Counted from the first letter of the stretch, positions 17,406 through 26,836 are shown. The stretch: DNA of 49,017 bases from Tuberibacillus calidus DSM 17572 (GCF_000430685.1 NZ_AUMM01000030.1:1-49017); one strand, 5' to 3'. The notes: generated by a model from the letters alone, not told the origin. Translations and numbers: made by a program.

Positions 17406-18791
17406 CTATGACCCGTGCGTCACCGTTTCGTTTTCCACTTTTTTATATGGATTCATGATGCCCATCGGGTCGAGCGCTTGCTTGATGGTTTGCATGATTT
17501 GATAGGCACCGCCGTGTTCTTTCGCTTGGTATTTTAATTTACCGATGCCAACACCGTGTTCGCCTGTACACGTTCCCTTTCGTTCCAGCGCATATTGCAC
17601 GATTTGTTCGTTAACTTTTTCGGCTCGTGCCAGATCATCCGCACTGTTTGGGTCGACGATCATGATAATATGAAAGTTGCCATCGCCGACATGCCCGGCA
17701 ATCCCCGCCGGAAGCCCGGAATTGGTGACAATTTCTCTCGCAAAATGAATGGCGCCGGCAAGTTCGGTAATGGGCAAACAAACATCGGTGACCATTTGTC
17801 TTTTTCCCGGATGGGCATGAAGGAAGGCATACGCTAAGTTATGGCGGGCATCCCAGAGTTGATGACGCAATGCTTGATCCGTTTCAAACACAATTTCCTG
17901 ACAGTAATGATCTTCGGCAATGGCTTTGGTTAAAGCGACATCCTGTTTCAGGCCGTCCTTATTCCCGTGAAACTCCAAAAACAAGGTCGGTGCTTCTTTA
18001 TAATTGGTTTGGCTGTACTTATTAACTTGTCTAATGGACGGTTCATCCACAAGTTCCACTCGAGCAATGGGGATACCGGCTTGCTGAATGTCCACTACCG
18101 CTTCCACGGCTTCATCAACATTTGGGAAAACAGCTCTTGCCGCCATGATTTGTTCCGGTATGCCGTACACTTTCAAGGTGATTTCCGTAAAACAACCCAA
18201 GGTGCCTTCCGAGCCGACAAAAAGCCCTGTCAAATGATAACCCGAAGACGATTTCGCCGCGAGGTTACCTGTATGGATGATCTGACCATCTGCTAAGACC
18301 ACTTGCAAATCGCGGACATTATCACGCATGGCCCCGTACTTGACGGTCGTTGTTCCGCTGGCATTGGTTGCTGCCATGCCGCCAATTGAGGCATCAGCCC
18401 CTGGGTCAACTGGGAAGAACAAGCCATATTTTTTAAGTTCTTTTTCAAGCTGCTTACGAGTGACCCCAGGTTGAACGCGGACGAGAAAATCTTTTTCGCG
18501 GATTTCAACGATCTTATTCATTCGAGTAAAATCGATGGTAATGGCTCGTCCGCGCGGAATCACATGCCCTTCCAGGCTTGAACCCATGCCAAATGGAATG
18601 ACCGGCACACGATGTTTGTTTGCGAGTTTTATAATGTCACTCACTTCTTGGGCGGTCTCTGGAAAAACGACGGCTTCCGGCAAATACGGGGTATGGTAGG
18701 ATTCGTCCTTGCTGTGTTGTTCAAGAACCGTCAGGTTTTGACTGACACGTTCAGGCGCCAAAATTTGCTGCAGTTCTTCAATCAGCCCCAT
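17406..18791 (-). CDS. FAD-linked oxidase (GlcD/D-lactate dehydrogenase type)
   Basis: A 461-aa flavoprotein of the VAO/glycolate-oxidase GlcD family, which oxidises 2-hydroxy acids (glycolate, D-lactate and relatives) to 2-oxo acids. The FAD-binding domain (~37-175) has VIPFGMGSSLEGH and DPGADASIGGMAATNASGT. The C-terminal oxidase domain (~212-452) has GIAGHVGDGNFH and TCTGEHGVGIGKLKY, which hold the conserved His and Asp/Glu around the substrate. The start at 18791 is chosen for SD GGGAG upstream; the open frame extends 66 codons further without family similarity. It lies downstream of the transporter/CoA-transferase operon on the same strand but behind a terminator and a repeat array, so it is probably transcribed separately. 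No GlcE or GlcF partner is seen. Confidence 0.85.
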   Translation of the reverse strand: MGLIEELQQILAPERVSQNLTVLEQHSKDESYHTPYLPEAVVFPETAQEVSDIIKLANKHRVPVIPFGMGSSLEGHVIPRGRAITIDFTRMNKIVEIREKDFLVRVQPGVTRKQLEKELKKYGLFFPVDPGADASIGGMAATNASGTTTVKYGAMRDNVRDLQVVLADGQIIHTGNLAAKSSSGYHLTGLFVGSEGTLGCFTEITLKVYGIPEQIMAARAVFPNVDEAVEAVVDIQQAGIPIARVELVDEPSIRQVNKYSQTNYKEAPTLFLEFHGNKDGLKQDVALTKAIAEDHYCQEIVFETDQALRHQLWDARHNLAYAFLHAHPGKRQMVTDVCLPITELAGAIHFAREIVTNSGLPAGIAGHVGDGNFHIIMIVDPNSADDLARAEKVNEQIVQYALERKGTCTGEHGVGIGKLKYQAKEHGGAYQIMQTIKQALDPMGIMNPYKKVENETVTHGS

Positions 18792-19437
18792 TTTCTCATC
18801 TCCCAGCAGATGATTTATTTTCATAATTATCATACCAATGTTTTTTTTACAAATGCATGTAAAAGCCCTCATAATGTATAAACGGCGGTATCCCATGGCA
18901 CTTGGCCCGTTCCAGTTTTGATGCGCAATCAGAAAAAGCATATTATTTCTGTACACGAACGCCCCTAAAATGATAGGCAATCCAGTCAATTGGAAATATT
19001 CGGGCGGTGATTTGGACCGTTTTTGCCAAAAGCATATTATTTCGGCCCATTTAACCCGACGTTTTGATATGCAATTGGAAAAAGCATATTAGTTCACCAA
19101 ACGAACCGCCTTGAAATAATACGCAATCCATAGATTTGGAAATTTTAGGTGACATTTTTAGCCCTTTTCTCCAAAAGCTTATCATTTTGATCCTTGTTCA
19201 CCGGAGTTTTAATACACAATCGTATTATTTCCGCACACGAAACAGTGAGTTGGCAAAGCCCTTTTTAGGGACGGACAGGGCTTTCGTCAATCATATGCCA
19301 GTACACGTATTTTGGCAATGGTAACGCTATCTTCACTCTTATTGTCGGCCTCATTCCTGCCCAGAACAACCCTTTTGGCTGTCTCCTATTGGCCTTAATT
19401 CAGCCTAAAAATGATAAACTTTCTCACCAATTAAAAT
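18792..19437. repeat. Decayed tandem repeats of about 146 bp (core 18916-19250)
   Basis: The segment starting TTTTGATGCGCAATC at 18916 recurs at 19062 (TTTTGATATGCAATT) and 19207 (TTTTAATACACAATC), spaced 146 and 145 bases apart. Each unit contains AAAAGCATATTATTTC-like and CCAA-TTGGAAAT-like parts; a weaker half-period relation is also visible. No convincing gene or terminator was seen in the remaining part of this gap. Confidence 0.65.
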
Positions 19438-19464
19438 AACCAGCCCAAAGAAACTGGACTGGTT
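19438..19464 (-). terminator. Terminator of the first transporter operon
   Basis: AACCAGCCCA / TGGACTGGTT forms a 10-bp stem with one mismatch. On the minus strand it is followed by ATTTTAATT. It lies just after the TctA stop. Confidence 0.7.
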
Positions 19465-19469
19465 TTGGT

Positions 19470-20996
19470 CTATCGCATTTCGGGTTGAAGGCGTTTTCTT
19501 TTGGCTCGGTTTTTCACAAAAGCGATCAATTTTGGCAAAACAGTGATTAGTACAATAAATATAATGATAATCAAAGAAATCGGTCGTTCAAAGAAGACGA
19601 GATAATGGCTGTTTGCGATGGTGATCGCACGACGGAAATTTTGCTCCATGAGTGGTTCGAGAACAAGCGCCATGACAGCTGGTGCAAGTGGTATGTCCAA
19701 TTGCTGCATGCCATAACCGACCACGCCGAAAATAAATAACATGAACAAATCGAACTGACTAAAATCGAGGCCATAAGTGCCCAATACGGAAAATGCGATA
19801 ACGCCCACAAAAAGCGGGATGGTCGGCAATTTCAAAATCGAAGCGAAAACGCCGACGAGCGGCAAGTTTAATATCAACAGTATGACGTTGCCGACATACA
19901 TGCTGGCAATGATGGCCCAAATGAGATCTGAATGGGTTTGGAACATACCCGGACCCGGTTGCAAACCGTACATCATGAAAATGAATAAGAGCAGAGCTGT
20001 CGTTGCAGAACCGGGGATCCCAAGCGTAAACAGAGGGACCATGGCCCCACCTACTGCCGCATTGTTCGCCGCCTCCGGACCGGAAACCCCCTCAATTGCC
20101 CCTTTGCCGAATTCATGGCGATGTTTCTTGGACAATTTCCTTTCCATCGCGTAGGAAAGAAAGGAGGCAAGCGACGGTCCGATGCCTGGAAGAGCACCAA
20201 TCAGAAAACCAAGAACCGACCCGCGGCCATAGGGACCGATGGATCTTTTCCAATCCTCTCGTGTCATCCATAACGAACCTTTAATCTCTTGAACTTTTAA
20301 TTTAAAGTCCGCACCCTTTTTCGCCATATTGCTCAGCGCTTCGGGAATGGCAAAAAGCGCTATGGCAAACAAGACAAAATCAATGCCATCAAGCAGCTTA
20401 GCACTGCCAAATGTAAAACGATGAACACCTGACTGGAGATCCGTTCCAATAGTTGCGACTGCCAACCCGATAAAAGTAGAAAGATACGCTTTTAGTACTG
20501 ACCCTGTCGTTAAGCTTGAAATCATGGATAAGGATAAAATGATTAATAGAAAATACTCGGCCGAACCGAAATAAAATGAAGCCTTGGCGATGACCGGTGC
20601 CAAAAACATGAGCCCAACAATAGAAAGCGTTCCAGCAATAAATGAACCGATGGCTGCGGTCGATAATGCGGGGCCGGCTCTACCTTGCCGCGCCATCTCA
20701 TACCCATCGATCGTTGAAACGATGGACGCCACTTCTCCCGGTGTTCTGACTAAAATTGAAGTTGTGGATCCGCCGTACATCGACCCATAATAGACGCCGG
20801 TCAGCATGATCAGTCCGGTCGCCGGCGGCAAGCCAAAAGACAGCGGAATCAATAACGCTATAGCAGTGATGGGACCAATCCCAGGCAATACACCGACAAG
20901 TGTCCCAATGAATACACCTATAAAGCCAAATCCTAGATTCTTCCATGTTAACGCTTGCTCGAAACCAGCTAATAAATTCGAGAACACATCGCCCAA
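19470..20996 (-). CDS. Tripartite tricarboxylate transporter, large permease TctA (system 1)
   Basis: A 508-aa membrane protein with about 12 helices, the large subunit of a TTT-family importer that moves carboxylates with sodium or proton energy using an extracellular binding protein. The TctA signature YGGSTTSILVRTPGE is seen near residues 74-88, and LPGIGPSLASFLSY, GPEAANNAAVGGAMVPLFTLGIPGS mark the second half. The TTG start at 20996 is preceded by GGGGGTGA with a suitable spacer and gives the usual N-terminus (NLLAGFEQAL). It is the last gene of the gntR-caiB-caiB-lyase-tctC-tctB-tctA operon, 112 bases after tctB with a small hairpin (21087-21105) in the gap, and is followed by a terminator. 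Confidence 0.9.
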   Translation of the reverse strand: MGDVFSNLLAGFEQALTWKNLGFGFIGVFIGTLVGVLPGIGPITAIALLIPLSFGLPPATGLIMLTGVYYGSMYGGSTTSILVRTPGEVASIVSTIDGYEMARQGRAGPALSTAAIGSFIAGTLSIVGLMFLAPVIAKASFYFGSAEYFLLIILSLSMISSLTTGSVLKAYLSTFIGLAVATIGTDLQSGVHRFTFGSAKLLDGIDFVLFAIALFAIPEALSNMAKKGADFKLKVQEIKGSLWMTREDWKRSIGPYGRGSVLGFLIGALPGIGPSLASFLSYAMERKLSKKHRHEFGKGAIEGVSGPEAANNAAVGGAMVPLFTLGIPGSATTALLLFIFMMYGLQPGPGMFQTHSDLIWAIIASMYVGNVILLILNLPLVGVFASILKLPTIPLFVGVIAFSVLGTYGLDFSQFDLFMLFIFGVVGYGMQQLDIPLAPAVMALVLEPLMEQNFRRAITIANSHYLVFFERPISLIIIIFIVLITVLPKLIAFVKNRAKRKRLQPEMR

Positions 20997-21108
20997 ATCA
21001 TCACCCCCAACATAAAGGCAGTCTTAAAGGGATTTCCCCATGCCATCGTTAGCCTTCAACACCATTGAAATGCAGAACCACGTTTCCTCTTAACCCTTTA
21101 AGAGGTTT

Positions 21109-21597
21109 TTAAAAGGGGCCGCTCGGTAAGTAAACTTCAAGCAAATCATTAAAGACCAAATAGACGATGACGGGAAATAATATGGCATAAATCAAATTGC
21201 GAACCCACTTTTTTCTTTCGAGATAAGTGGTTACCCCGAAGATAAACAAGGCCGTTGAAAGAAGGTAACCTAATGACACAAACAAAACGATATAAGCAAG
21301 GATAAACAGTAAAATGATCAATAATTTTTTACCATCTTGCTCGGATTCTTCCATATCGGAAATAATGGTGGATTCCAATGGCTTTCCCGTATCTTCCTTT
21401 CTACGGCGGCTGGCCAGTATCCCTTGAATGAGAAGGACAAGGGACACCAGCATCCAAAGACAACCTATGATGATCGGAAAGGTACCAGGTTGGATATCAG
21501 CCGATTTATAAGAAGACATTGGAATCTGAAAAGCCAACAGGGTATAAATGAGCGAAATAATGAAGGAACTCCCGCCAGCTATAATATTTTTATTCAT
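21109..21597 (-). CDS. Tripartite tricarboxylate transporter, small permease TctB (system 1)
   Basis: A 162-aa protein with four predicted helices, matching the TctB small-subunit layout: first helix IIAGGSSFIISLIYTLLAF, a conserved QPGTFPIIIG turn, then helices 2-4 after a charged linker. I chose the ATG at 21597 (SD GGGGTGA, 4-base spacer) instead of the open frame 8 codons upstream. It lies between tctC (34 bases upstream) and tctA. Sequence is poorly conserved in this family, so the call rests on the layout, the FP-IIG motif and gene order. Confidence 0.85.
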   Translation of the reverse strand: MNKNIIAGGSSFIISLIYTLLAFQIPMSSYKSADIQPGTFPIIIGCLWMLVSLVLLIQGILASRRRKEDTGKPLESTIISDMEESEQDGKKLLIILLFILAYIVLFVSLGYLLSTALFIFGVTTYLERKKWVRNLIYAILFPVIVYLVFNDLLEVYLPSGPF

Positions 21598-21631
21598 CCG
21601 TTCACCCCATTTTACAAGCACCCTTTGTCCA

Positions 21632-22666
21632 TCACTTAATTTCGCCGGTTTTCTCCAATCCGGTTTTTATGGCGTCATTGGCCTCTTTCAGATACTGATC
21701 AAATTCTTGACCTTTCATATAAGTGATCTCCCATTGATTTTTCTTGGCAAAATCTTTCCATGTCGGGGTTTTGAGCGCTTTTTCTATGGTGCTTTGCCAG
21801 AAAGTGACGGCTTCTTTCGGCATATCAGGCGGTCCCATAAGGCCGCGCCAGTTACCGTAGACAACATCGACACCGGCTTCCTTAGCTGTCGGAACATCTT
21901 TGACCACACCGCCCAACCGTTTGTCACTTGTGATCGCAAGCCCACGAAATGTCCCCGCTTCGATTTGGCCGCGGAATTCGCTCACACCGGAAATCGCCGC
22001 ATCAAGATCACCGTTTAATAAAGCATTGGAAATTTCCCCGCCGCCTTCATATGCAACAAAATTGATAGCTCTTGGATCCCCACCGAACGCGTTTACCATT
22101 AACGCAAACGGCAGACGGTCATCCCCTGAAGCGCCAACGGCAACAGAGCCGGGGTTTTTCTTGATAGCGCTAAGCAAGTCGCTTAATGTTTTGTACGGCG
22201 AATCAGCTGGTACGACCACCATGTAATACTCCGTCATCAAACGCGCGATCATGGTGACATCCTTGTAACTGTAGTCGGAATCACCTCTCAAATAGTTGGA
22301 CATGATTGGCGTAGACGTCACACTGATTTTATAAGCATCACCTTTATGCTGGGTAACCAACTGTGAAAGTGAAACGGCTCCGGTTGCACCGGCCTCATTT
22401 ACCACTTGAATCGGGAAATGAATGAGTTTTTCTTTTTCAAAAGTAGCGGCAAGCGCCCGTGCCGTCACATCCCAGCCGCTTCCCGGCGCTGCGGGAGCAA
22501 CTAAGGTCACAGGCTTTCCTTTAGAATAAAAATTGTCGGCATTGGACTTCTTTTCCTTCGTAGACCCGGAGGTCCCGCTATTACAAGCACTTAGCAATAA
22601 AATCACGGCCAGTGCCAAAAAAGAGAGCCAACGCCCCTTTTTCCCCAACCAGTTCATGTACATCAT
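21632..22666 (-). CDS. Tripartite tricarboxylate transporter substrate-binding lipoprotein TctC (system 1)
   Basis: A 344-aa extracytoplasmic binding protein (Bug/TctC family). The signal peptide ends in LLLSAC with a lipobox Cys near residue 27. Mature-protein hallmarks are KPVTLVAPAAPGSGWDVTAR, which binds the carboxylate, VVNEAGATGAVS, and VVYGNWRGLMGPPDMPK near the C-terminus. The ligand cannot be read from sequence; linked genes suggest a compound that is then activated with CoA and cleaved. SD AAAGGAGAAGG lies directly before the ATGATG start. It lies 10 bases after the lyase gene and upstream of tctB. Confidence 0.9.
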   Translation of the reverse strand: MMYMNWLGKKGRWLSFLALAVILLLSACNSGTSGSTKEKKSNADNFYSKGKPVTLVAPAAPGSGWDVTARALAATFEKEKLIHFPIQVVNEAGATGAVSLSQLVTQHKGDAYKISVTSTPIMSNYLRGDSDYSYKDVTMIARLMTEYYMVVVPADSPYKTLSDLLSAIKKNPGSVAVGASGDDRLPFALMVNAFGGDPRAINFVAYEGGGEISNALLNGDLDAAISGVSEFRGQIEAGTFRGLAITSDKRLGGVVKDVPTAKEAGVDVVYGNWRGLMGPPDMPKEAVTFWQSTIEKALKTPTWKDFAKKNQWEITYMKGQEFDQYLKEANDAIKTGLEKTGEIK

Positions 22667-22675
22667 CCTTCTCCT

Positions 22676-23623
22676 TTACTCACCGATTTTCATTTGACGG
22701 GTCGGTGCTTGATGAAGCTCATCTGCCGTACCGGCCCGGCTGACTGCACTTTCCAACGGATGGTCGACAAGTTTTTCAACATCTCGAGAAACGGCTAACA
22801 GTTTTCGAAGGTTAATCCCGGTTTGCACCCCCATGCGTTCCAACATATGGACGATATCTTCGGTAGCCACATTGCCAGTCGCATTTGGAGCATAAGGACA
22901 TCCGCCCAAACCGCCCACTGATGCATCAAAGGACGTGACACCAGCTTGCAAACCTGCTATGACGTTTGCTAGAGCCATCCCTCTTGTGTTATGAAGATGA
23001 AGGTTTATGTCCGCATCCGGGAACAGCGCCTTTAATTGACTAATCGTTTCATAGACCAACTTCGGATCGGCAACTCCCACCGTGTCGGCAACGCTGAACG
23101 CACGGACACCCATTTGATAATACGCCTCGGCGACATAATGTATTCTTTCAAAAGGAATTCTCCCTTCAAATGGACACCCTAATGCCGTTGCCATGCCCCC
23201 ACGGACGGAAACATTATGCGCGTTTGCCAGATGAACGACTTCTTCCATGATTTTTAGGCTGTCATCGACACTTCGATTTGCATTAGCAAGACTATGGGAT
23301 TCACTGACGGATAACATCAATTCCCACTCATCGGCCTTCATCGGAATCGCTCGTTCTGCCCCGCAGATATTTGGCACTAAGACGCTGTATGAAACGCCTT
23401 CCTTTCGCTCAATATTGGCCATCACCTCCTCCGCATCGATCAATTGTGGAACCGCTTTGGGGTGGACGACGGATGTTACCTGTATGGCGCTCACGCCTGT
23501 TTCTGACAAGGCATTGATGATGCGGATTTTTTCCTTTGTCGGTATAAACGCCTTCTCCATCTGAAACCCGTCTCTCGGACCCACTTCTTTTATCTCAACC
23601 TTCTCAGGCAAGTACCACGACAT
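22676..23623 (-). CDS. HMG-CoA-lyase-like (HMGL) enzyme
   Basis: A 315-aa aldolase-type lyase with a TIM-barrel fold. KEVGPRDGFQMEK (~13-25) holds the catalytic Arg and metal-binding Asp, LHLHNTRGMA gives metal-binding His residues, and GGLGGCPYAPNATGNVATED is the family signature with the catalytic Cys. Members split 3-hydroxy-3-methyl acyl-CoA substrates such as HMG-CoA or (R)-citramalyl-CoA into acetyl-CoA and a keto acid. With two CoA-transferases upstream and a carboxylate importer downstream, citramalyl-CoA- or malyl-CoA-like cleavage is a fair guess; HMG-CoA lyase in leucine breakdown is the alternative. ATG 23623 is chosen after GGAGGGGGTGA; it starts 3 bases after the stop of the upstream CoA-transferase gene. 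Confidence 0.88.
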   Translation of the reverse strand: MSWYLPEKVEIKEVGPRDGFQMEKAFIPTKEKIRIINALSETGVSAIQVTSVVHPKAVPQLIDAEEVMANIERKEGVSYSVLVPNICGAERAIPMKADEWELMLSVSESHSLANANRSVDDSLKIMEEVVHLANAHNVSVRGGMATALGCPFEGRIPFERIHYVAEAYYQMGVRAFSVADTVGVADPKLVYETISQLKALFPDADINLHLHNTRGMALANVIAGLQAGVTSFDASVGGLGGCPYAPNATGNVATEDIVHMLERMGVQTGINLRKLLAVSRDVEKLVDHPLESAVSRAGTADELHQAPTRQMKIGE

Positions 23624-23625
23624 GT

Positions 23626-24915
23626 TCAAATCACCCCCTCCTCCTTCAATTCGTTGATGTCTTCCAGAGATAATCCCAACTCGGTAAAAATTTCAAAATT
23701 ATGTTCACCGATCGAGGCGCCCGTTTTTCGGACGGTACCGGGTGTTTGTGAAAACTTAGGAATAACATTCGGCAATTTGATTTTTCCGAGAACGGGATGA
23801 TCGACTTCGACGAGTGCTCCTCTCGCTTTGTACTGTGGGTCCTGAAAGATATCTGCCATATTGTAAATGGGAGAAACGGGAATGCCGTTTTTGTCGAAAA
23901 TTTCCTGGATTTCTCCCGCATCATGGGCTTTAAACCATTCCTGGACAATTGCATGGACCTCCGTGCGCCTTTTGACGCGCTCAATATTTGTGGCGTATCT
24001 CGGGTCGGTTTTCATATCGGAACGTCCCATGACATCCGCCAACCGGTAAAACGTTCGGTCGGTGCTTGTTGTCAACACCATCCACTTCCCGTCCCTCGTC
24101 TGGAAAGTGCCGACGGGAACGGCGGACGTGTTGTCATTGCCTAACCGTTCCGTTATGTGGTTGGTCTGGTCATAAGTGGCCACGGCCACCTCCAATAGAC
24201 GAAACATGGATTCAAAAAGGGAGACATCAATTTCTTGACCGGCTCCTCCTTTGGCATCGCGGTGATAAAGAGCGGAAAGCGCGCCGATCACGGCAAATAA
24301 TCCTGTTACATAGTCAACTAGCGAGATGGGCGGTGATAAAGGTGGCTTGTCGGGATATCCGGATATATAGGTATATCCACTAAAAGCGGTAGCCGGTGTC
24401 CCGAACCCCGCCTTTGTCCGATACGGGCCGGTTTGCCCATAACCGCTGACCCGGATGATAATAAGTCGGGGATTTACTTCCCTCATTTTTTGGACGGTAA
24501 CCCCCCATTGATCAAGCGTTCCCGGGCGAAAATTTTCAAAGAGAAGATCTTGATTTTTTAATAATTGATAAAAAAGTTGTTGGCCTTTCTCTTTTTTTAA
24601 ATTAAGCGTGATCGCGCGTTTATTCCTTGATATAGCGGCCCAGGCTAAAGATTCGTTATCTTTAAATGGATGAAAACCGCGGACCGGATCTCCCTTACCA
24701 GGAAGTTCAATTTTGATGACATCTGCCCCATAATCCCCCAGTAATGCTGTCGCAAAGGGGGCCGCATAAACCGTCGCGATATCTAAAACTTTTAATCCGG
24801 TAAGCGGTCCGTTAGCAGCATTTGGTTTTTCAGTTCCAGCCGTTTTCTCAGAAGGTTGCGCCTTTTGTGTTTGCGATATCTCATTTGGATGTTTACTGTT
24901 GGTTCCTCCCTCCAA
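23626..24915 (-). CDS. Class III (CaiB/BaiF) CoA-transferase, second copy
   Basis: A 429-aa family III CoA-transferase, which moves CoA between acids through a mixed anhydride on an Asp. The core starts after about 38 polar residues absent from its paralogue; typical parts are ATALLGDYGADVIKIE, LLFENFRPGTLDQWG and VSGYGQTGPYR. The likely catalytic Asp is D201 (SLVDYVTGLFAVIG). A GGAGQEIDVSLFESMF segment follows. The start is a TTG at 24915 with SD AGGGGTGA overlapping the stop of the first copy; no in-frame ATG gives the full domain. Two different CaiB proteins side by side recall heteromeric transferases such as SmtAB or BbsEF, which use succinyl-CoA as donor; that parallel is inference. Confidence 0.88.
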   Translation of the reverse strand: MEGGTNSKHPNEISQTQKAQPSEKTAGTEKPNAANGPLTGLKVLDIATVYAAPFATALLGDYGADVIKIELPGKGDPVRGFHPFKDNESLAWAAISRNKRAITLNLKKEKGQQLFYQLLKNQDLLFENFRPGTLDQWGVTVQKMREVNPRLIIIRVSGYGQTGPYRTKAGFGTPATAFSGYTYISGYPDKPPLSPPISLVDYVTGLFAVIGALSALYHRDAKGGAGQEIDVSLFESMFRLLEVAVATYDQTNHITERLGNDNTSAVPVGTFQTRDGKWMVLTTSTDRTFYRLADVMGRSDMKTDPRYATNIERVKRRTEVHAIVQEWFKAHDAGEIQEIFDKNGIPVSPIYNMADIFQDPQYKARGALVEVDHPVLGKIKLPNVIPKFSQTPGTVRKTGASIGEHNFEIFTELGLSLEDINELKEEGVI

Positions 24916-24916
24916 C

Positions 24917-26122
24917 CTAAATCACCCCTCTTTCTTTCATCTGGTTGATTTGCTCTTCGCTCAAACCGATGGCTTTTAATACTTCAAGATTGTGTTCTCC
25001 GATTTTCGGCCCGAGCCATTTGAGTTCCCCTGGGGTGCGGCTTAACTTTGGCACGATGCCGGGAACTTTCACAGTCCCTAGGGCTTCATTTTCCATTTCG
25101 ACGATCATGTCTCTTGCTCGGTAATGGGGATCGTGGATGATGTCTTCGGCATTGTAGATTCGACCGGCAGGTATCGCATGGTCATTCAACACTTTCAGGC
25201 ATTCATCAAGCGTTCGTTCCTGAACCCATGCTTCGATCATGGACTCGATGAAATCTTGGTTTTTCACGCGGTTTTCGTTTGTTAAAAATCTTTCATCGCC
25301 GACTAAATCTTCCCGGCCCATCACTTTTAACAGTCTTTGGAAGATGTTGTCGCTATTTGCCGCAAGAACAAGATATTTCCCATCTTTTGTTTGATAGGTA
25401 TTCGTTGGGACAATACCCGGAAAACTAGACCCCGTGCGCTCTCGAATGACGCCTTTTTTGTCATATTCCGGAATCATTCCCTCCATAAGGCTGAAAACCG
25501 CTTCATATAAAGCGACATCGATTTCTTGACCGCCTCCGTCTTTGACATCACGATAATAAAGCGCTAGTAAAATACCGATCACAGAATACAGCGCGGCGAC
25601 GGAATCCCCAATGCTGATTCCGACTCGGACAGGCGGCCGATCCGGGTAACCGGTAATATAACGCAATCCCCCCATCGCCTCACCGATTGAACCAAAACCA
25701 GGACGATCGCTGTAAGGGCCGTTTTGGCCGTATCCTGAGATATGACTTACGATTAAATTGGGATTTAACGCTTCTAAAACTTCCGGTGTTAGCCCCCATT
25801 TCGCAATGGTCCCCGGGCGGAAGTTTTCCACTAACACATCGCTTTCTTTTAATAGCTTTTTGATGACTTCCAATCCTTCAGGCGTCCGCACATCCAACGT
25901 GAGGCATTTTTTATTGCGCGATTGCACATACCACCATAGAGACGTTCCGTTGTGCAGAATTCGCCAATTGCGCAGCGGATCACCAACCTTTGGTAATTCG
26001 ATTTTGATGACCTCCGCTCCGAATTCCGCGAGAATCTTCGTACAAAAAGGGCCCGCAATCAGGTTTCCGAGTTCCACAACCCTGATCCCAGAGAGAGGTA
26101 ATTTCTTGTTGTTTTGAGACAT
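24917..26122 (-). CDS. Class III (CaiB/BaiF) CoA-transferase, first copy
   Basis: A 401-aa family III CoA-transferase, clearly related to the next gene. Visible landmarks are GPFCTKILAEFGAEVIKIE (24-42), DVLVENFRPGTIAKWG (95-110), HISGYGQNGPYSDRPGFG (127-144) and GDSVAALYSVIG, with the likely catalytic Asp at D173. The family length is about 400 residues, so the protein is complete. The ATG follows GGGGG with a short spacer. It starts 40 bases after the GntR gene and is the first structural gene of the operon. Both copies keep the Asp, so either may be active alone or they may form a heteromer. Confidence 0.9.
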   Translation of the reverse strand: MSQNNKKLPLSGIRVVELGNLIAGPFCTKILAEFGAEVIKIELPKVGDPLRNWRILHNGTSLWWYVQSRNKKCLTLDVRTPEGLEVIKKLLKESDVLVENFRPGTIAKWGLTPEVLEALNPNLIVSHISGYGQNGPYSDRPGFGSIGEAMGGLRYITGYPDRPPVRVGISIGDSVAALYSVIGILLALYYRDVKDGGGQEIDVALYEAVFSLMEGMIPEYDKKGVIRERTGSSFPGIVPTNTYQTKDGKYLVLAANSDNIFQRLLKVMGREDLVGDERFLTNENRVKNQDFIESMIEAWVQERTLDECLKVLNDHAIPAGRIYNAEDIIHDPHYRARDMIVEMENEALGTVKVPGIVPKLSRTPGELKWLGPKIGEHNLEVLKAIGLSEEQINQMKERGVI

Positions 26123-26161
26123 GTTCCCCCAACCCCTTATATTTAAATTTTTAAAGCGTTT

Positions 26162-26836
26162 TCAATTTTGCGCGTGATAGGTTTTGAGTTGTGTTAAAAT
26201 GTTCTGCAGATCTTCCAAAATATGATTTCTCATAAGCTGTTTGCTTTTTTCCGCATTGCGTTCCTTAAGGGCTTCCAAAATCATTTCATGGGCATCGAAA
26301 AACATAGGTTTAAACCCGCCGACATATCCGGTAATCGTCCGATATCGTAATATTTGCATGCGGATCGGCTCCATCAGTTTTATTAACGTCTCGTTATGAC
26401 TCGCTTGAATGATCGTTTCGTGAAACAACGTATTTCTTTTTATGACTTTTTCGAGGTCACCGAGTTGTTTATATTGCTTAGCTAAAATTACGGATTCCTC
26501 CAAAATGTTGTATTCTTCTTTTTCTAAAAACAACGCCGCCTTTTCCGCTGCCAATCCTTCTAATTCGGCACGGCATTCATACAAATCTTTTATTGTTTTT
26601 TGGTTTAAATCGGTAACCTTCGCGCCAATGGATGGGATAAAAGTGACAAAGCCTTCTTTTTCCAAATTTCTTAACGCTTCCCTTACAGGTGTCCGGCTCG
26701 TATTAAATCTCTTGGCCAACATTTCTTCTTTCAGCCGCTCGTTTGGCAGTAACTGCCCGGTGATGATCGCTTCTTTAATCGAGCGATAAACTTTTTCATG
26801 CAAGCTCTTTTTTCTGCCATTTTTATCATTGGTCAC
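26162..26836 (-). CDS. GntR-family (FCD/FadR-type) transcriptional regulator
   Basis: A 224-aa regulator. Residues ~10-75 are the winged helix-turn-helix (KVYRSIKEAIITGQLLPNER, then RFNTSRTPVREALRNLEKEG). Residues ~85-215 are an FCD ligand-binding domain with the usual pattern of acidic and His residues (ECRAELEGLAAEKAA, NTLFHETIIQASHN, DAHEMILEAL) that bind a metal and a carboxylic acid. Start is GTG with GAGG four bases upstream. As the first gene of the operon it probably controls its own transcription and that of the CoA-transferase and transporter genes, with the imported acid or its product as inducer. Confidence 0.9.
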   Translation of the reverse strand: MTNDKNGRKKSLHEKVYRSIKEAIITGQLLPNERLKEEMLAKRFNTSRTPVREALRNLEKEGFVTFIPSIGAKVTDLNQKTIKDLYECRAELEGLAAEKAALFLEKEEYNILEESVILAKQYKQLGDLEKVIKRNTLFHETIIQASHNETLIKLMEPIRMQILRYRTITGYVGGFKPMFFDAHEMILEALKERNAEKSKQLMRNHILEDLQNILTQLKTYHAQN

